Source: RFSX01 sp965248155 (GTDB lineage: Bacteria > Bacteroidota > Bacteroidia > Chitinophagales > Saprospiraceae). From it: a stretch of DNA of 64,000 nt. The stretch is taken from positions 1,302,001 to 1,366,000 of the forward strand of contig CBDFIO010000001.1 in assembly GCA_965248155.1 (NCBI GenBank), in the 5' to 3' direction. Of this stretch, positions 17,391 through 26,361 are shown one piece after another. The notes under the pieces were generated by a model that was given only the letters and a program-made list of their open reading frames with translations, was not told the DNA's origin and made no database searches. A program made the translations under genes and the position numbers. The stretch's first letter is position 1. The number at the start of each line of letters is the position of its first letter.

Positions 17391-18970
17391 TACACTATAA
17401 GGATTATTGCAGTGATAATTACAAGAACAAGAGCCTGGAATCTGTAATTCTTATAAAGAGGCAAATGCTTTAAGTCTTCTGTTTCTAGTTTATAAACAGC
17501 AGGTGTCCAAACCATATTTTCAATTACTTCATCATCAGATGCATTTCCTATTTTTGAACCGATGTACATCGCTAAACAAGAAAGTGCAAAATGGGTTCCT
17601 GTCATATATAGAAAATGTGGTTTCCAAGGATCAGCGTTCGTGACTATTGAAACAACTGATATTATTGATCCTACTATTATCGTCCACATAGCTCCAGTCT
17701 TATTCGCTCCCTTCCAAAATAAACCCATTACGAACAAAGCAATAATCGGCGGACAGAACCATGATAAGGCTTGTTGGAGGTAATCCCACAACTGATCAAA
17801 TTTCAATATTTGAGGTGCCCATACCGTCGCTATAATCATAACTATAAAAGTTACCCAACGTCCGACTTTCATTAATTGCTGAGGAGTCTTACTTGGATAT
17901 GCCTTCTGATAAAAATCCATCGTTACCAAAGTAGAAACAGAGTTAAGGCCTGAATCAATACTAGACATTAGGGCAGCAATAAAACCTGCCAGAACGAGGC
18001 CTAAAAGTCCTGTCGGTAGCAGGTCAAATAACATGGTCGCATAGATCTGATCAGCTTGATCTGCCATGTCCGGGTATAAAACACGTGCAAATGCACCCGG
18101 AAAAATCATGATAAATAAAATGCTCATTTTTAGGAATCCAGCAAACATAGCTCCCCATTGTCCTTGAGATTTTGACTTTGCTGCTAATGCCCTTTGTGTT
18201 ATATACTGATTGGTACTCCAGAAGTAAAATCCCAATAATAAAACCCCGGTAAACAAGCCAGGCCATGGTAATGTTTCATCAGTGACAGGTTTTATGATAT
18301 CAAAATGCTCCTTAGATGTAATCTTGGCTACTTCAGCAAAACCACCGGATGCATCCCAAGCAAAATACGTAATAAGAATACTTCCAAAAATGAGTATAAC
18401 TGCCTGAATAGCATCCGTATAGACCACCGAACTTAAACCTCCTGAAATAGTATACAAACCAGCCACCACCGCCAAAACTCCAATAATAAGCCACAGCGGA
18501 AATTGAGGAAAAATGAGTTGGATCAGAACACCACCAGCATATAAGGTGGCTGCTACATCCACAAGTACATTTAAAATAATAGCTATGATAGAAACATATG
18601 CTCTTGTGATATAATCATATCGTTTCTCAAGAAACTCTGGAATCGTAAATATTCTACTTTTTAAATAGAATGGAAGAAAAAACATTGCAAAAATTATCAA
18701 GACCAAGACCGCCATCCATTCATAACTAAATACAGAAAAGCCATCATTATAACCTGCTCCTGTAAGTCCAACAAGAGAATTGCTTGACATATTAGAAGCA
18801 AATAATGAAAATCCTATTATAGGCCAAGTAAGTGATCTGCCTGCAAGGAAATAATCTTCAGCATTCTTGTGTTTACTTCCAAAATACAATCCCAGAATAA
18901 TCACAAAAATCAGATAGGCTATAACAATTACAACATCAACAGTAGAAAGCGTAAAATTCATATGGTGCAT
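17387..18970 (-). CDS. Sodium:solute symporter (SSS family, SglT-like)
   Basis: 527 residues with about 14 predicted membrane segments. Typical SSS features: N-terminal VDVVIVIAYLIFVIILGLYF, then AEDYFLAGRSLTWPIIGFS, ASNMSSNSLVGLTGAGYNDG, and GLLGLVLAGFIAALMSSID..LNS, which is the Na+-site region of sugar symporters. It most resembles the Bacteroidota sodium/glucose-type branch. It should import a sugar or glycoside with Na+ across the inner membrane. ATG at 18968-18970; a second Met three codons on (18961) is also possible. First gene of the operon with the glycosidase (4-base overlap) and kinase. Confidence 0.92.
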   Translation of the reverse strand: MHHMNFTLSTVDVVIVIAYLIFVIILGLYFGSKHKNAEDYFLAGRSLTWPIIGFSLFASNMSSNSLVGLTGAGYNDGFSVFSYEWMAVLVLIIFAMFFLPFYLKSRIFTIPEFLEKRYDYITRAYVSIIAIILNVLVDVAATLYAGGVLIQLIFPQFPLWLIIGVLAVVAGLYTISGGLSSVVYTDAIQAVILIFGSILITYFAWDASGGFAEVAKITSKEHFDIIKPVTDETLPWPGLFTGVLLLGFYFWSTNQYITQRALAAKSKSQGQWGAMFAGFLKMSILFIMIFPGAFARVLYPDMADQADQIYATMLFDLLPTGLLGLVLAGFIAALMSSIDSGLNSVSTLVTMDFYQKAYPSKTPQQLMKVGRWVTFIVMIIATVWAPQILKFDQLWDYLQQALSWFCPPIIALFVMGLFWKGANKTGAMWTIIVGSIISVVSIVTNADPWKPHFLYMTGTHFALSCLAMYIGSKIGNASDDEVIENMVWTPAVYKLETEDLKHLPLYKNYRFQALVLVIITAIILIVY

Positions 18971-19020
18971 TCAATTTAATGTAAATGAAAATACAAAATT
19001 GAATTGCATTTTATTGAATG
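18967..19020. repeat. AT-rich inverted repeats upstream of the symporter operon
   Basis: ATTCAATTT at 18969-18977 is an exact inverted match of AAATTGAAT at 18996-19004, with an 18-base spacer. CATTCAAT (18968-18975) pairs again with ATTGAATG at 19013-19020. The group sits in the 51-base gap between the dynamin stop and the symporter start and may be an operator or a weak hairpin. AT-rich palindromes of this kind also arise by chance. Confidence 0.3.
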
Positions 19021-19021
19021 A

Positions 19022-20758
19022 CTAATTCGAAAGCTTAGAAGAAAGGTCCTGAAGCAGCTCTTTGATCTCCTCAGAAATCCGAACATATTCTCCTTGCAAG
19101 ATATCGATAGTTTCCTTTTCATCAGCCAGTAATTTATCAAAGCTGTAAAAGTTATCATTGATTCTTTCCTTAATATTATGAGTATAGTTATTAAGTTTTT
19201 GACTGATCTCTCTTTCAATTTTACTGCGTCCACTATCAACTTCTTTTTGATATCCCTTCAATATTTTGTTCCTGTTCAATCCAACAGTGACCCCAGCAAA
19301 TATAAATCCTATCGCAGTTAATACCCCTCCAGTGATATCGACGATCATAGTATTTGTCACTGTAGTAAGAATGATTCCTACGATTGCTATTCCTCCTCCA
19401 GTTGCCAAATTAGGAGCAATTTTATCTCCACCTCCCAGCAATTCGTTTTCATAAAAATTCTCGGAACTTTTTAAAAAACTAGAGAATGCCTTCTGCAAAT
19501 CTTTTAGAACATTAGATCTTCTTTCAGCTATATCAGCAAATATTTCGTGGTTGTCTTTTAAGATCGTTTCGCTGTTTCTTATCTTGATATCAATCATCTT
19601 TCCCATATCCTGAATACTATCTGCAATGTCTACAACTCCATCTTGAAGCTTATCCTTAAATTCAGAATTAAGTTTGTTCTCAAGATCTGTGGTCAGAGAT
19701 TCTAACCAGACTTTAGGAGATTGGCCACCTCCAAATGTAGACTGAAGCGACCTTTTAATCATAGCCAAGAATCCAATACCATTTTCTAGCTCTTCCTTTT
19801 TTTGTAAAGTTATTCGATCATAAGCGGCGATCAAGTTTTCTACCAATACAGTTACCTGTCTCTGAGTTCGGTCCTCTTGACGGTCTAAAGTTTCCCGAAT
19901 ATCGCTTCGGAATCGTTCATCAGATTCGAACTGTTCATTGCGTAAAAGGACACCATTGTATATCTTCTCATTAATATTGAGTGAGATCTCTCCGAGATTT
20001 TGGAGCTTTAGGAATGGTGCTTTCCCTCCGGTAATGTTGGCGTAAATAAATTCTCTTACGCCCGAAAAGCCACTTTGATTTTTCTCACCTTTGTTTTCAA
20101 GAAGAGCGGAAACTGCAAATACCTTTGGATCCATAATGCCTTTTCTCATAGCTTGCTCTCTCACGCCACTAAGGTTTACTTTTAGATCTTCATCATTGAC
20201 CAAGTCTTTTTGTTGTAGAATAAATATGACTTTCTTTTTCCATTCGTCTTTTATAAAATCAAAAAATTCCCAGGAAGATTGTCGATATGGGTTTTTTGAC
20301 TCGAAAACAAAAACAATCAAATCAGAAGAAGGGATAAATTTCTCAGTAATTTCCTGATGATGGTCAATAATAGTATTTGTTCCGGGAGTGTCTACAATGG
20401 CTATTTCTTTTAAAATGTCAACTGGTTGTGTAATCCTTTTTAGAAATGGGCTCAATTCCAGAATAGATTCTTTTTCACCATAGACAATCTGTTGGATTGT
20501 ATCTGTCATTGGTGACGCAGCAACTTTACATATTTCTTTTTCAGATTCCAGCAGGGCATTAATAAAACTGCTTTTTCCAGCTTTTACTTCACCGACAATA
20601 ACAAACATGAATGGGTCATTAATCCGGTCTTTTACATCATTTACTGTTGTTTCGAGATCTTTATGTCCGATCTTGCGTGTTATTTCCAATAATGCATCAA
20701 CAGCATTTGACATGCTTGCTCTCATATCACCTACTTGTTGATCTATTAGTCTTTTCAT
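19022..20758 (-). CDS. Bacterial dynamin-like GTPase
   Basis: 578 residues. G1/P-loop GEVKAGKSS at 56-64, a Thr-containing G2 region (SPMTDTIQQ), G3 DTPG at 123-126, and a G4 variant LQQKDL in place of TKxD. Long helical regions follow. A hydrophobic hairpin at about 440-492 (GGGIAIVGIILTTV, then GGVLTAIGFIFAGVTVGL) acts as paddle or membrane anchor. The C-terminus is coiled coil. Bacterial dynamins remodel or protect membranes; some act in phage or envelope stress, but no specific role is supported here. It starts inside the WbqC stop (TAATG, one-base overlap), so the two are coupled. It is a single-copy dynamin, not the tandem pair seen in other genomes. Confidence 0.88.
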   Translation of the reverse strand: MKRLIDQQVGDMRASMSNAVDALLEITRKIGHKDLETTVNDVKDRINDPFMFVIVGEVKAGKSSFINALLESEKEICKVAASPMTDTIQQIVYGEKESILELSPFLKRITQPVDILKEIAIVDTPGTNTIIDHHQEITEKFIPSSDLIVFVFESKNPYRQSSWEFFDFIKDEWKKKVIFILQQKDLVNDEDLKVNLSGVREQAMRKGIMDPKVFAVSALLENKGEKNQSGFSGVREFIYANITGGKAPFLKLQNLGEISLNINEKIYNGVLLRNEQFESDERFRSDIRETLDRQEDRTQRQVTVLVENLIAAYDRITLQKKEELENGIGFLAMIKRSLQSTFGGGQSPKVWLESLTTDLENKLNSEFKDKLQDGVVDIADSIQDMGKMIDIKIRNSETILKDNHEIFADIAERRSNVLKDLQKAFSSFLKSSENFYENELLGGGDKIAPNLATGGGIAIVGIILTTVTNTMIVDITGGVLTAIGFIFAGVTVGLNRNKILKGYQKEVDSGRSKIEREISQKLNNYTHNIKERINDNFYSFDKLLADEKETIDILQGEYVRISEEIKELLQDLSSKLSN

Positions 20759-21369
20759 TATGGTTTAATTACTATTGAATTAATGATATTCATAGATTCC
20801 GGACCCAGATTAAAGAGTAAATCCAAAATACTAAGATTGGAAACAAATCCAAACTTTTCAGAAAAGACCTGACCATAGGATGGGATAGATAATTCTACCT
20901 CATCATTCATTCTTAAATCTAATCCTCCATAATTCTCAACAGATACATAATCTTCGGAAAACTTAAGTTCCTTTATCAATTCAAGATTTTGTGCTAATTC
21001 AAAAGTATGTATTGCCAATTCATAAAGAAATTTCGGTTTTAGATTTATAGTTTGACAAATTCGACTATAGTAAAAGTCAAAATACGCTGAAGTTCCATAT
21101 GCTGATTTGATTGTGCGAATATGGTTTTCAGCCCAGTTTTCATCATATGATATTCTAACATCCTTAATTGGAGTCGAACTTTTACCTTTGACCAATGGCA
21201 CCGATAATTGAAGTGAACCATTTGCACCTAGGAGTCTGCATTTATTTCTATAAGATCTTTTTTGATAGCTTTCAAAAAGCTCTATTGAGGTATCCAATTG
21301 ATTATGAATGGCAATATGGGATAGGGGAGGAAAATAACTAATTGGTAATAAAGCTTGTCTTAACTTCAC
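20758..21369 (-). CDS. WbqC family protein
   Basis: 203 residues, full-length for the WbqC-like family (PF08889). Visible: N-terminal LPISYFPPLSHIAIH, YQKRSYRNKCRLLGANG, LSVPLVKGKSS..IKDVRISYDENW, and a helical C-terminal half. WbqC proteins are often linked to surface polysaccharide or amino-sugar loci and are thought to be enzymes, but their reaction is not settled to my knowledge. The start is GTG (21367-21369). The stop overlaps the dynamin ATG by one base. Divergent from the broken glycosyltransferase, with only 36 bases between, so the two sides may share a promoter region. Confidence 0.85.
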   Translation of the reverse strand: MKLRQALLPISYFPPLSHIAIHNQLDTSIELFESYQKRSYRNKCRLLGANGSLQLSVPLVKGKSSTPIKDVRISYDENWAENHIRTIKSAYGTSAYFDFYYSRICQTINLKPKFLYELAIHTFELAQNLELIKELKFSEDYVSVENYGGLDLRMNDEVELSIPSYGQVFSEKFGFVSNLSILDLLFNLGPESMNIINSIVIKP

Positions 21370-21405
21370 GTCATATAAATAATAGTTAATATTAACACAT
21401 CTGTT

Positions 21406-22653
21406 TTGAAATATCTGGAAACCTACCTAAATAATATCTGTGACTTTAGTCTGCCAATAATTAATCCACACCCCGGCAACATTCACCATATCATCATAAT
21501 TCCTGCATATAATGAAATCTTTCAGGATATAGATGATTGTCTTAAAAGTCTTTTGAATCAAAATCCACATAAATCTGCTCTTGTCCTCCTCCTTATAAAT
21601 TACAAGAAGCAAGATAGCCTGGAAATCAAACAAGCCTCAAAAGAATTATTTCAAAAATTAAATAAGCACTACCATTCTAAAAAATAGCCTCACATAAATT
21701 TTCATTTTTATCTTGAAGAATTTGGCGATAAAAATGCAGGTGTAGGTCTTGCCCGGAAAAAATTAATGGACCTAGCTTTCAGAACTTTTAAGGCCAATAA
21801 CAAGAATGGAATAATTATAAACCTTGATGCAGATACGAGAGTCTCTGAGAATTATTTAATCTCCATTGAAACTCACTTCGAAAAAAATCCGAAAACCGAA
21901 GCAGCAAGTATATATTTCGAACACGATGTCGAGAATCACATATCCAATAACGAGCAGCTGGCAGTTCTCAATTATGAATTACATTTAAGATACTTTATCA
22001 ATATGCAAAGAATCATAGAATTGCCTTATGCTTATCAGACAATCGGATCAGCAATGGCAGTAAGATCCTTTGCCTACGCAAAGGAAAGAGGTATGAATAA
22101 GCGTCAGGCTGGCGAAGACTTTTACTTTCTTCACAAATTCACTAAGAACGAAAGTTTGTCAGAAATAAATTCCGCTGTAGTCCGTCCTTCACACAGATCC
22201 TCAGATCGAGTGCCATTTGGAACCGGAAAAGCCATTCAGGATATGATTTCCGAATCTTCTATTAAAAAGAAGAGTTACAATCCAGAAAGTTTTGTTACAC
22301 TGAAAAAATGGACGAAGCAAATATTTGAAACATATCCGAATCTTGAAACATCCCTTATTGAATCTGATAGCATGGTTTATCAATTTCTAAAGGAAAGAAA
22401 ACAATTAGATAGAATCCAGGAAATAACTACTAACACAAATTCCTATAAGTCATTCAAAAAGAGATTCTTCCAATGGTTTGATGCATTCATGCTGATGAAG
22501 TATCTTCACTATGCTCGAGATAATTCTTTTCCTGACATTCCAATCGATGAATGCTTAAGCTATTTATTCGGAGAGTTGGAACTAGAATTTTCAGGAGATT
22601 TATATGATTCACTCCAAAAGCTTAGGTATTTAGATAAGAATAACATCAAATAA
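21406..22653 (+). pseudogene. Family 2 glycosyltransferase interrupted by an in-frame amber codon
   Basis: One reading frame codes a GT-A glycosyltransferase of about 415 residues, but TAG at 21685-21687 stops it after residue 93. Before the stop: HHIIIIPAYNE (nucleotide-sugar binding strand) and CLKSLLNQNP. After it, still in the same frame: GVGLARKKLMDLAF, NLDADTRVS (DxD-type metal site), and QAGEDFYFLHKF (catalytic ED). The pieces need only a one-base change, such as CAG to TAG, to be whole. Translation restarting at ATG 21766 would lack the nucleotide-binding half. The first start is TTG. The final TAA overlaps the GNAT ATG. Either a recent pseudogene, a sequencing error, or stop readthrough. 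Confidence 0.85.
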
Positions 22654-23144
22654 TGGATTCCCAACGAACTCATATTAGTTTACTAAAAACAGACGATTTT
22701 AATGAGGCACTTGATATTTTTTTAGCCAAGGATGCTTTGAAATATATTGAGCCTCTCCTCAATCTAACTCCTGATGAGCATTTAGAGAGATTCCAGCAAA
22801 AGCATGATGAAATTGAAGAAGGCCTTTGCTATCATTGGGCATGCAGACTTAAAGAGAATAATGAATTGATTTCACTATTAAATTTAAAAACAGTTGCAGG
22901 TACAGATCGCATGTTCCTGGGTTACATCATCAAAAAGGAATATTGGGGCATCGGATTAGCTACAGAATTATCATCCTGGGTCGTACAATATGTAAAAGAC
23001 AATTTGAAAAAGGAAAAATTATACGCCTTGATTGAAAGTGATAATATAGCATCAAGAAAAATACTCGAAAAGCTCGGATTTATCGTAGACGATATAAAAA
23101 TGGAGAACAATATTTCTGTTGAAACCTTGGTACTTAGCCTCTAA
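22653..23144 (+). CDS. GNAT family N-acetyltransferase (RimJ/RimL-like)
   Basis: 163 residues. Acetyl-CoA-dependent acetyltransferase fold: GYIIKKEYWGIGLATELSS contains the R/Q-x-x-G-x-G/A-type pyrophosphate loop (here YWGIGLA), and the C-terminal IESDNIASRKILEKLGF is the standard motif of RimJ/RimL-type enzymes. The acceptor is unknown; members modify ribosomal protein N-termini, small amines or antibiotics. The ATG overlaps the glycosyltransferase stop (TAATG), so it should be translated by coupling, and its expression may suffer from the upstream amber codon. Confidence 0.85.
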   Translation: MDSQRTHISLLKTDDFNEALDIFLAKDALKYIEPLLNLTPDEHLERFQQKHDEIEEGLCYHWACRLKENNELISLLNLKTVAGTDRMFLGYIIKKEYWGIGLATELSSWVVQYVKDNLKKEKLYALIESDNIASRKILEKLGFIVDDIKMENNISVETLVLSL

Positions 23145-23148
23145 TAAT

Positions 23149-23733
23149 TTAGTGTAGGGCGGCTCTTATTTCGAGTTGATCCAATACTTCTGCTTCTTGT
23201 TTAACCCACCACTTCAATCGTTCATATACTTGTGCACTATCAAAATAATGAAGTGCCATTTTTACGAATATATGACCGTGTTTTGCTTCAGAAACCCACA
23301 AAGTCTTGTAAAATTTCTTCATTTCAGCATCTTCTAATGCTTCGGACACCATTCTAAATCGTTCAGCGCCTCGGGTTTCAACGACAGAAGCTATCAATAG
23401 TCTATCTAAAAATCTTTCCTCCCTTCCCGAGTGGCATTTTTTTATCAATGCCTTTACGTAAAGATCTTCTTGAATAGAGTGAAGAAGAGGAATGTTTCTC
23501 TTTTCCATTAATTCATAGACTTGTTGGAAATGTTCCAACTCTTCTATTCCGGTTTCTATAAGCTCTGGAATAATTTCTTTTCTATCAGGATATTTAGCAA
23601 CGAAACTCATTGCCATCGCTGAAGCTTTCCTTTCACAATCGGCATGATCCTGCAGAAATCTATCGAAATCAGACATTACCGCTTGAATCCATTCTTGCTT
23701 ACTTGCTGTCGCAAGATCAAGATTAAGTTTCAT
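23149..23733 (-). CDS. miaE: tRNA-(ms2io6A37)-hydroxylase
   Basis: 194 residues. Non-haem di-iron monooxygenase that hydroxylates the isopentenyl group of ms2i6A37 in tRNA. The ferritin-like ligand set is visible: Glu in DHADCERKA, Glu-x-x-His in EELEHFQQV, Glu in VETRGAERF, and SEAKHGHIF. These match MiaE rather than generic ferritins. ATG 23731-23733. A 42-residue membrane protein gene ends 19 bases upstream on the same strand. Convergent with the GNAT gene, with a four-base gap. Confidence 0.93.
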   Translation of the reverse strand: MKLNLDLATASKQEWIQAVMSDFDRFLQDHADCERKASAMAMSFVAKYPDRKEIIPELIETGIEELEHFQQVYELMEKRNIPLLHSIQEDLYVKALIKKCHSGREERFLDRLLIASVVETRGAERFRMVSEALEDAEMKKFYKTLWVSEAKHGHIFVKMALHYFDSAQVYERLKWWVKQEAEVLDQLEIRAALH

Positions 23734-23752
23734 AATATTAGATCGTTTCTAA

Positions 23753-23881
23753 TTATAGTGTGAAAATGAAATAGAGTAGAACGAGAAGCAAAACAGTTAT
23801 GATAATTGCGACCATAAAAAATCTTTTCTCCTGTCTTTTTGACTTTACGCGTTCTCGTCTTTTCCTTCTTGATTTTGCCAT
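23753..23881 (-). CDS. 42-residue basic single-pass membrane microprotein
   Basis: Small ORF from ATG 23879-23881 to TAA 23753-23755. The first 20 residues are strongly basic (MAKSRRKRRERVKSKRQEKR), followed by about 20 hydrophobic residues (VAIIITVLLLVLLYFIF) forming one membrane span with the basic end likely in the cytoplasm. It lies 19 bases before miaE on the same strand, so it may be co-transcribed with it. I do not recognise a family. The charge and hydrophobic pattern and the lack of any other use for this 190-base gap support it being real. Confidence 0.5.
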   Translation of the reverse strand: MAKSRRKRRERVKSKRQEKRFFMVAIIITVLLLVLLYFIFTL

Positions 23882-23924
23882 AATTTGAGATATTTCAAAA
23901 CTAATATACTACTTGAATATTTTT

Positions 23925-25220
23925 TTACCAATTTCTGATTTTATATTCGTAATATTCTAGAATAGTTTGATCTACTAATATATCCCTTGGAGTGATTTTC
24001 TTTTTAAGGCTAATACCCTCTATGGTCGTACACCTACTCATTGCCACATAGATTTGACCATAGTCAAATGCACCTTTTCCCAAGTCAATTATTATCTTTT
24101 CAAAAGTTTTTCCCTGGGACTTATGGATTGTAATTGCCCATGCTAAGCGAAGAGGATATTGGCTAAATGTTCCTGTCACTGAAGTTTTAAATCTTTCCTT
24201 ATTTTCAGAGTCTATTTCATACTTGAGCATTTCCCATTCTGCGCGATCAACATCGATCTGCTTAATTTCACCTTTTAAAATAATTTCAACAATTATTCGA
24301 TCTTCCTCGAGTTTGACAACCCTGCCGAGAGTACCATTTACATATCGACCTTCTGTATCGTTTTTGACAAACATCACTTGAGCCTCCTCTTTCAACCAAA
24401 GAAAATGATCAGCCGGACTCAATCGTTCATTAAACTGCCCAGTCAATTTAGCTTTAAATTCAAAGAGAGGAGCAGAGAGAGATTTCAGCCTTTCGTTATT
24501 AATTGAATTAACCGTAGCATTTGTAGAACAAAGCGTAATTGCTAATTCATCACCTGAATGTTCGGTATATCTTGTATTAATTTCATCCAGCAATTCCTGA
24601 TCCATTTGTCTTAGTCGGATGCTATCCAAAAGATTAATAAACCTCTTTTCTGTTTGCCTGTAAACTGTTCTTAATTCTATCATCCGCAATTCTAAAAAAT
24701 TAAATACATCTGCAGAAAAAAAATATGGGCTTTTATATTTTTCTTTGATCATCTGCCTTTCAAAGCCACTGGCAATAACAGGAGGCAGCTGAAACAAATC
24801 TCCAAAAACAATCAATTGAACACCTCCAAAAGGTAAGTCGACTTCTTTATTACGCCTTAGAAATATATCGATACAATCCACCATGTCGGCCCTAACCATA
24901 GATATCTCATCTATTATAAGCAATTGAAGCTTTTTATAAAATCTATGATTTTTTCTTTTGGTCAATTCTCTGGGATCAATCATTTTCGGAGGCAACTTGA
25001 AAAAAGAATGGATCGTCTGGCCACCTACATTTAATGCCGCTATTCCAGTCGGTGCGACAACGGCAGCATTTTTTTTTGTAGTTCGTTTAACTATGCCCAA
25101 TAAAGTAGACTTCCCAGTACCTGCTCTACCTGTGATAAACAGATTTTCTTCTTGCTTTTCAATTAAATCAAGAATGTCATTAAATTCTGTATTTATCCGG
25201 ACCGGTTCTTTGCCAATCAA
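23925..25220 (-). CDS. Pif1-like SF1B DNA helicase
   Basis: 431 residues. Walker A GRAGTGKST, then APTGIAALNVGGQTIHSFF (motif Ia, typical of Pif1/RecD2-like enzymes), Walker B LLIIDEISMV, FGDLFQLPPV (motif III), and a C-terminal AWAITIHKSQGKTFE followed by GQIYVAMSRCT (motifs V/VI). These are the Pif1 signatures. It should be a 5'-3' DNA helicase acting in replication or recombination, possibly on G-quadruplexes. TTG start at 25218-25220, three bases after the EEP stop, so the two are co-transcribed though their products act in different compartments. Confidence 0.9.
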   Translation of the reverse strand: MIGKEPVRINTEFNDILDLIEKQEENLFITGRAGTGKSTLLGIVKRTTKKNAAVVAPTGIAALNVGGQTIHSFFKLPPKMIDPRELTKRKNHRFYKKLQLLIIDEISMVRADMVDCIDIFLRRNKEVDLPFGGVQLIVFGDLFQLPPVIASGFERQMIKEKYKSPYFFSADVFNFLELRMIELRTVYRQTEKRFINLLDSIRLRQMDQELLDEINTRYTEHSGDELAITLCSTNATVNSINNERLKSLSAPLFEFKAKLTGQFNERLSPADHFLWLKEEAQVMFVKNDTEGRYVNGTLGRVVKLEEDRIIVEIILKGEIKQIDVDRAEWEMLKYEIDSENKERFKTSVTGTFSQYPLRLAWAITIHKSQGKTFEKIIIDLGKGAFDYGQIYVAMSRCTTIEGISLKKKITPRDILVDQTILEYYEYKIRNW

Positions 25221-25223
25221 ACT

Positions 25224-26261
25224 TTAGACCTCTTTTAATAAATAAACGAAAACTGGAAAATGGTCACTGTATCCTCCTTGATATTCATCTCCATCGAAGG
25301 TCCGAAAAGGGTAGCCCTTATATTTTCCCCATGGTTGTATCAGATACTTTTTATTAAAAATGACAGCCTTATGGAACTTTAAACCTGAAGCATCCTTTTG
25401 AATCAATTCATGACTAAGAACAATTTGATCAAATAATGACCATCGATCTCTCCATGCCGTGGTACCATTTCCTTTTTTGAAGAACTTTTGAAAAGGATTA
25501 AACATATCATCCTGACCCACAGACTTAATCTTAGACTTGGCTCTAAGATATTGGGTCATACTTTCATTGTTGGGATCATCATTCATATCTCCCATTACAA
25601 TGATCTTTGCTGATGGATTAACAATTAACAACGAATCGATATAAGTCCGATTAACTTGAGCTGCCTTATTCCGAAATCTAGCTGTTCTTTTTTCTCCTCC
25701 ACTTCTGGATGGCCAATGATTCACACTCATATGTATATCTTCACCATCCAATTTCCCATGTACCCATAAAACATCCCTTGTGGGTCTGTTACTTCCCATA
25801 GATTCAATACCTACATCAACTAAGCCATACCGAATGGGTACAAATACATCTTTATCATAGATCAGAGCTACATCAACTCCACGACCGTCTCTGGAATTTA
25901 AATGGACAATATCATAATTACGTGGCTTTAGTAAAGGATGGTTTACCAAATCTCTAATTACCGTATCATTTTCGATTTCTGAAATTCCAAGAATAGAAAT
26001 TCCATCCTTGCATAAATCTAATCCGAGCTGAGATATAACCGAAGCCAAATTGGCGATTTTATCCTGATATTTTTGCCCATTCCACACTCTTGATCCTGAT
26101 GGCGTAAATTCTTCATCATTGATGCTTGTATTGTCCAGGGTGTCAAATAGATTTTCAACATTATAAAAACCAACTGCATAAGCTTTAAACTGGCTTATAT
26201 CCTGACAAAAGGCAATGCTTGAAACAGATGTAATTAGCAACAAAAAAAGAACTTTTATCAT
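25224..26261 (-). CDS. Secreted endonuclease/exonuclease/phosphatase (EEP) family protein
   Basis: 345 residues with a signal peptide (to about residue 19, SIAFC). DNase I-like catalytic pattern: Glu in GISEIEND, RGVDVALIYD, the His in VNHWPSRSGGEKR, GDMNDDPNNES (Asp-x-Asn), and the terminal SDHFPVFVYL (Ser-Asp-His). It should cleave phosphodiesters outside the cytoplasm: DNA, RNA, or phospho-compounds. It is divergent from a TonB receptor and DUF5689 lipoprotein, which suggests a role in acquiring nucleic acids or phosphate (inference). ATG 26259-26261. Confidence 0.88.
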   Translation of the reverse strand: MIKVLFLLLITSVSSIAFCQDISQFKAYAVGFYNVENLFDTLDNTSINDEEFTPSGSRVWNGQKYQDKIANLASVISQLGLDLCKDGISILGISEIENDTVIRDLVNHPLLKPRNYDIVHLNSRDGRGVDVALIYDKDVFVPIRYGLVDVGIESMGSNRPTRDVLWVHGKLDGEDIHMSVNHWPSRSGGEKRTARFRNKAAQVNRTYIDSLLIVNPSAKIIVMGDMNDDPNNESMTQYLRAKSKIKSVGQDDMFNPFQKFFKKGNGTTAWRDRWSLFDQIVLSHELIQKDASGLKFHKAVIFNKKYLIQPWGKYKGYPFRTFDGDEYQGGYSDHFPVFVYLLKEV

Positions 26262-26331
26262 TGAAGAAAAATTAGAAATTAATATTGTATTTAATAATTT
26301 TATATATAATAAGAAGCAATATAAATTAAAT

Positions 26332-26339
26332 TAAATTTG
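26332..26339 (+). promoter_or_regulatory. Bacteroidota -7 box (TAAATTTG) of the TonB receptor gene
   Basis: TAAATTTG matches TAnnTTTG and lies 22 bases upstream of ATG 26362, leaving a short leader. No convincing -33 element found. Confidence 0.5.
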
Positions 26340-26361
26340 CACTACATAGTTTTTAAACAAT

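Noticed and set aside
21685..21687. TAG read as pyrrolysine or reassigned sense codon
   Set aside because: TAG ends other genes here (for example lepB at 34418-34420), so there is no sign of reassignment.
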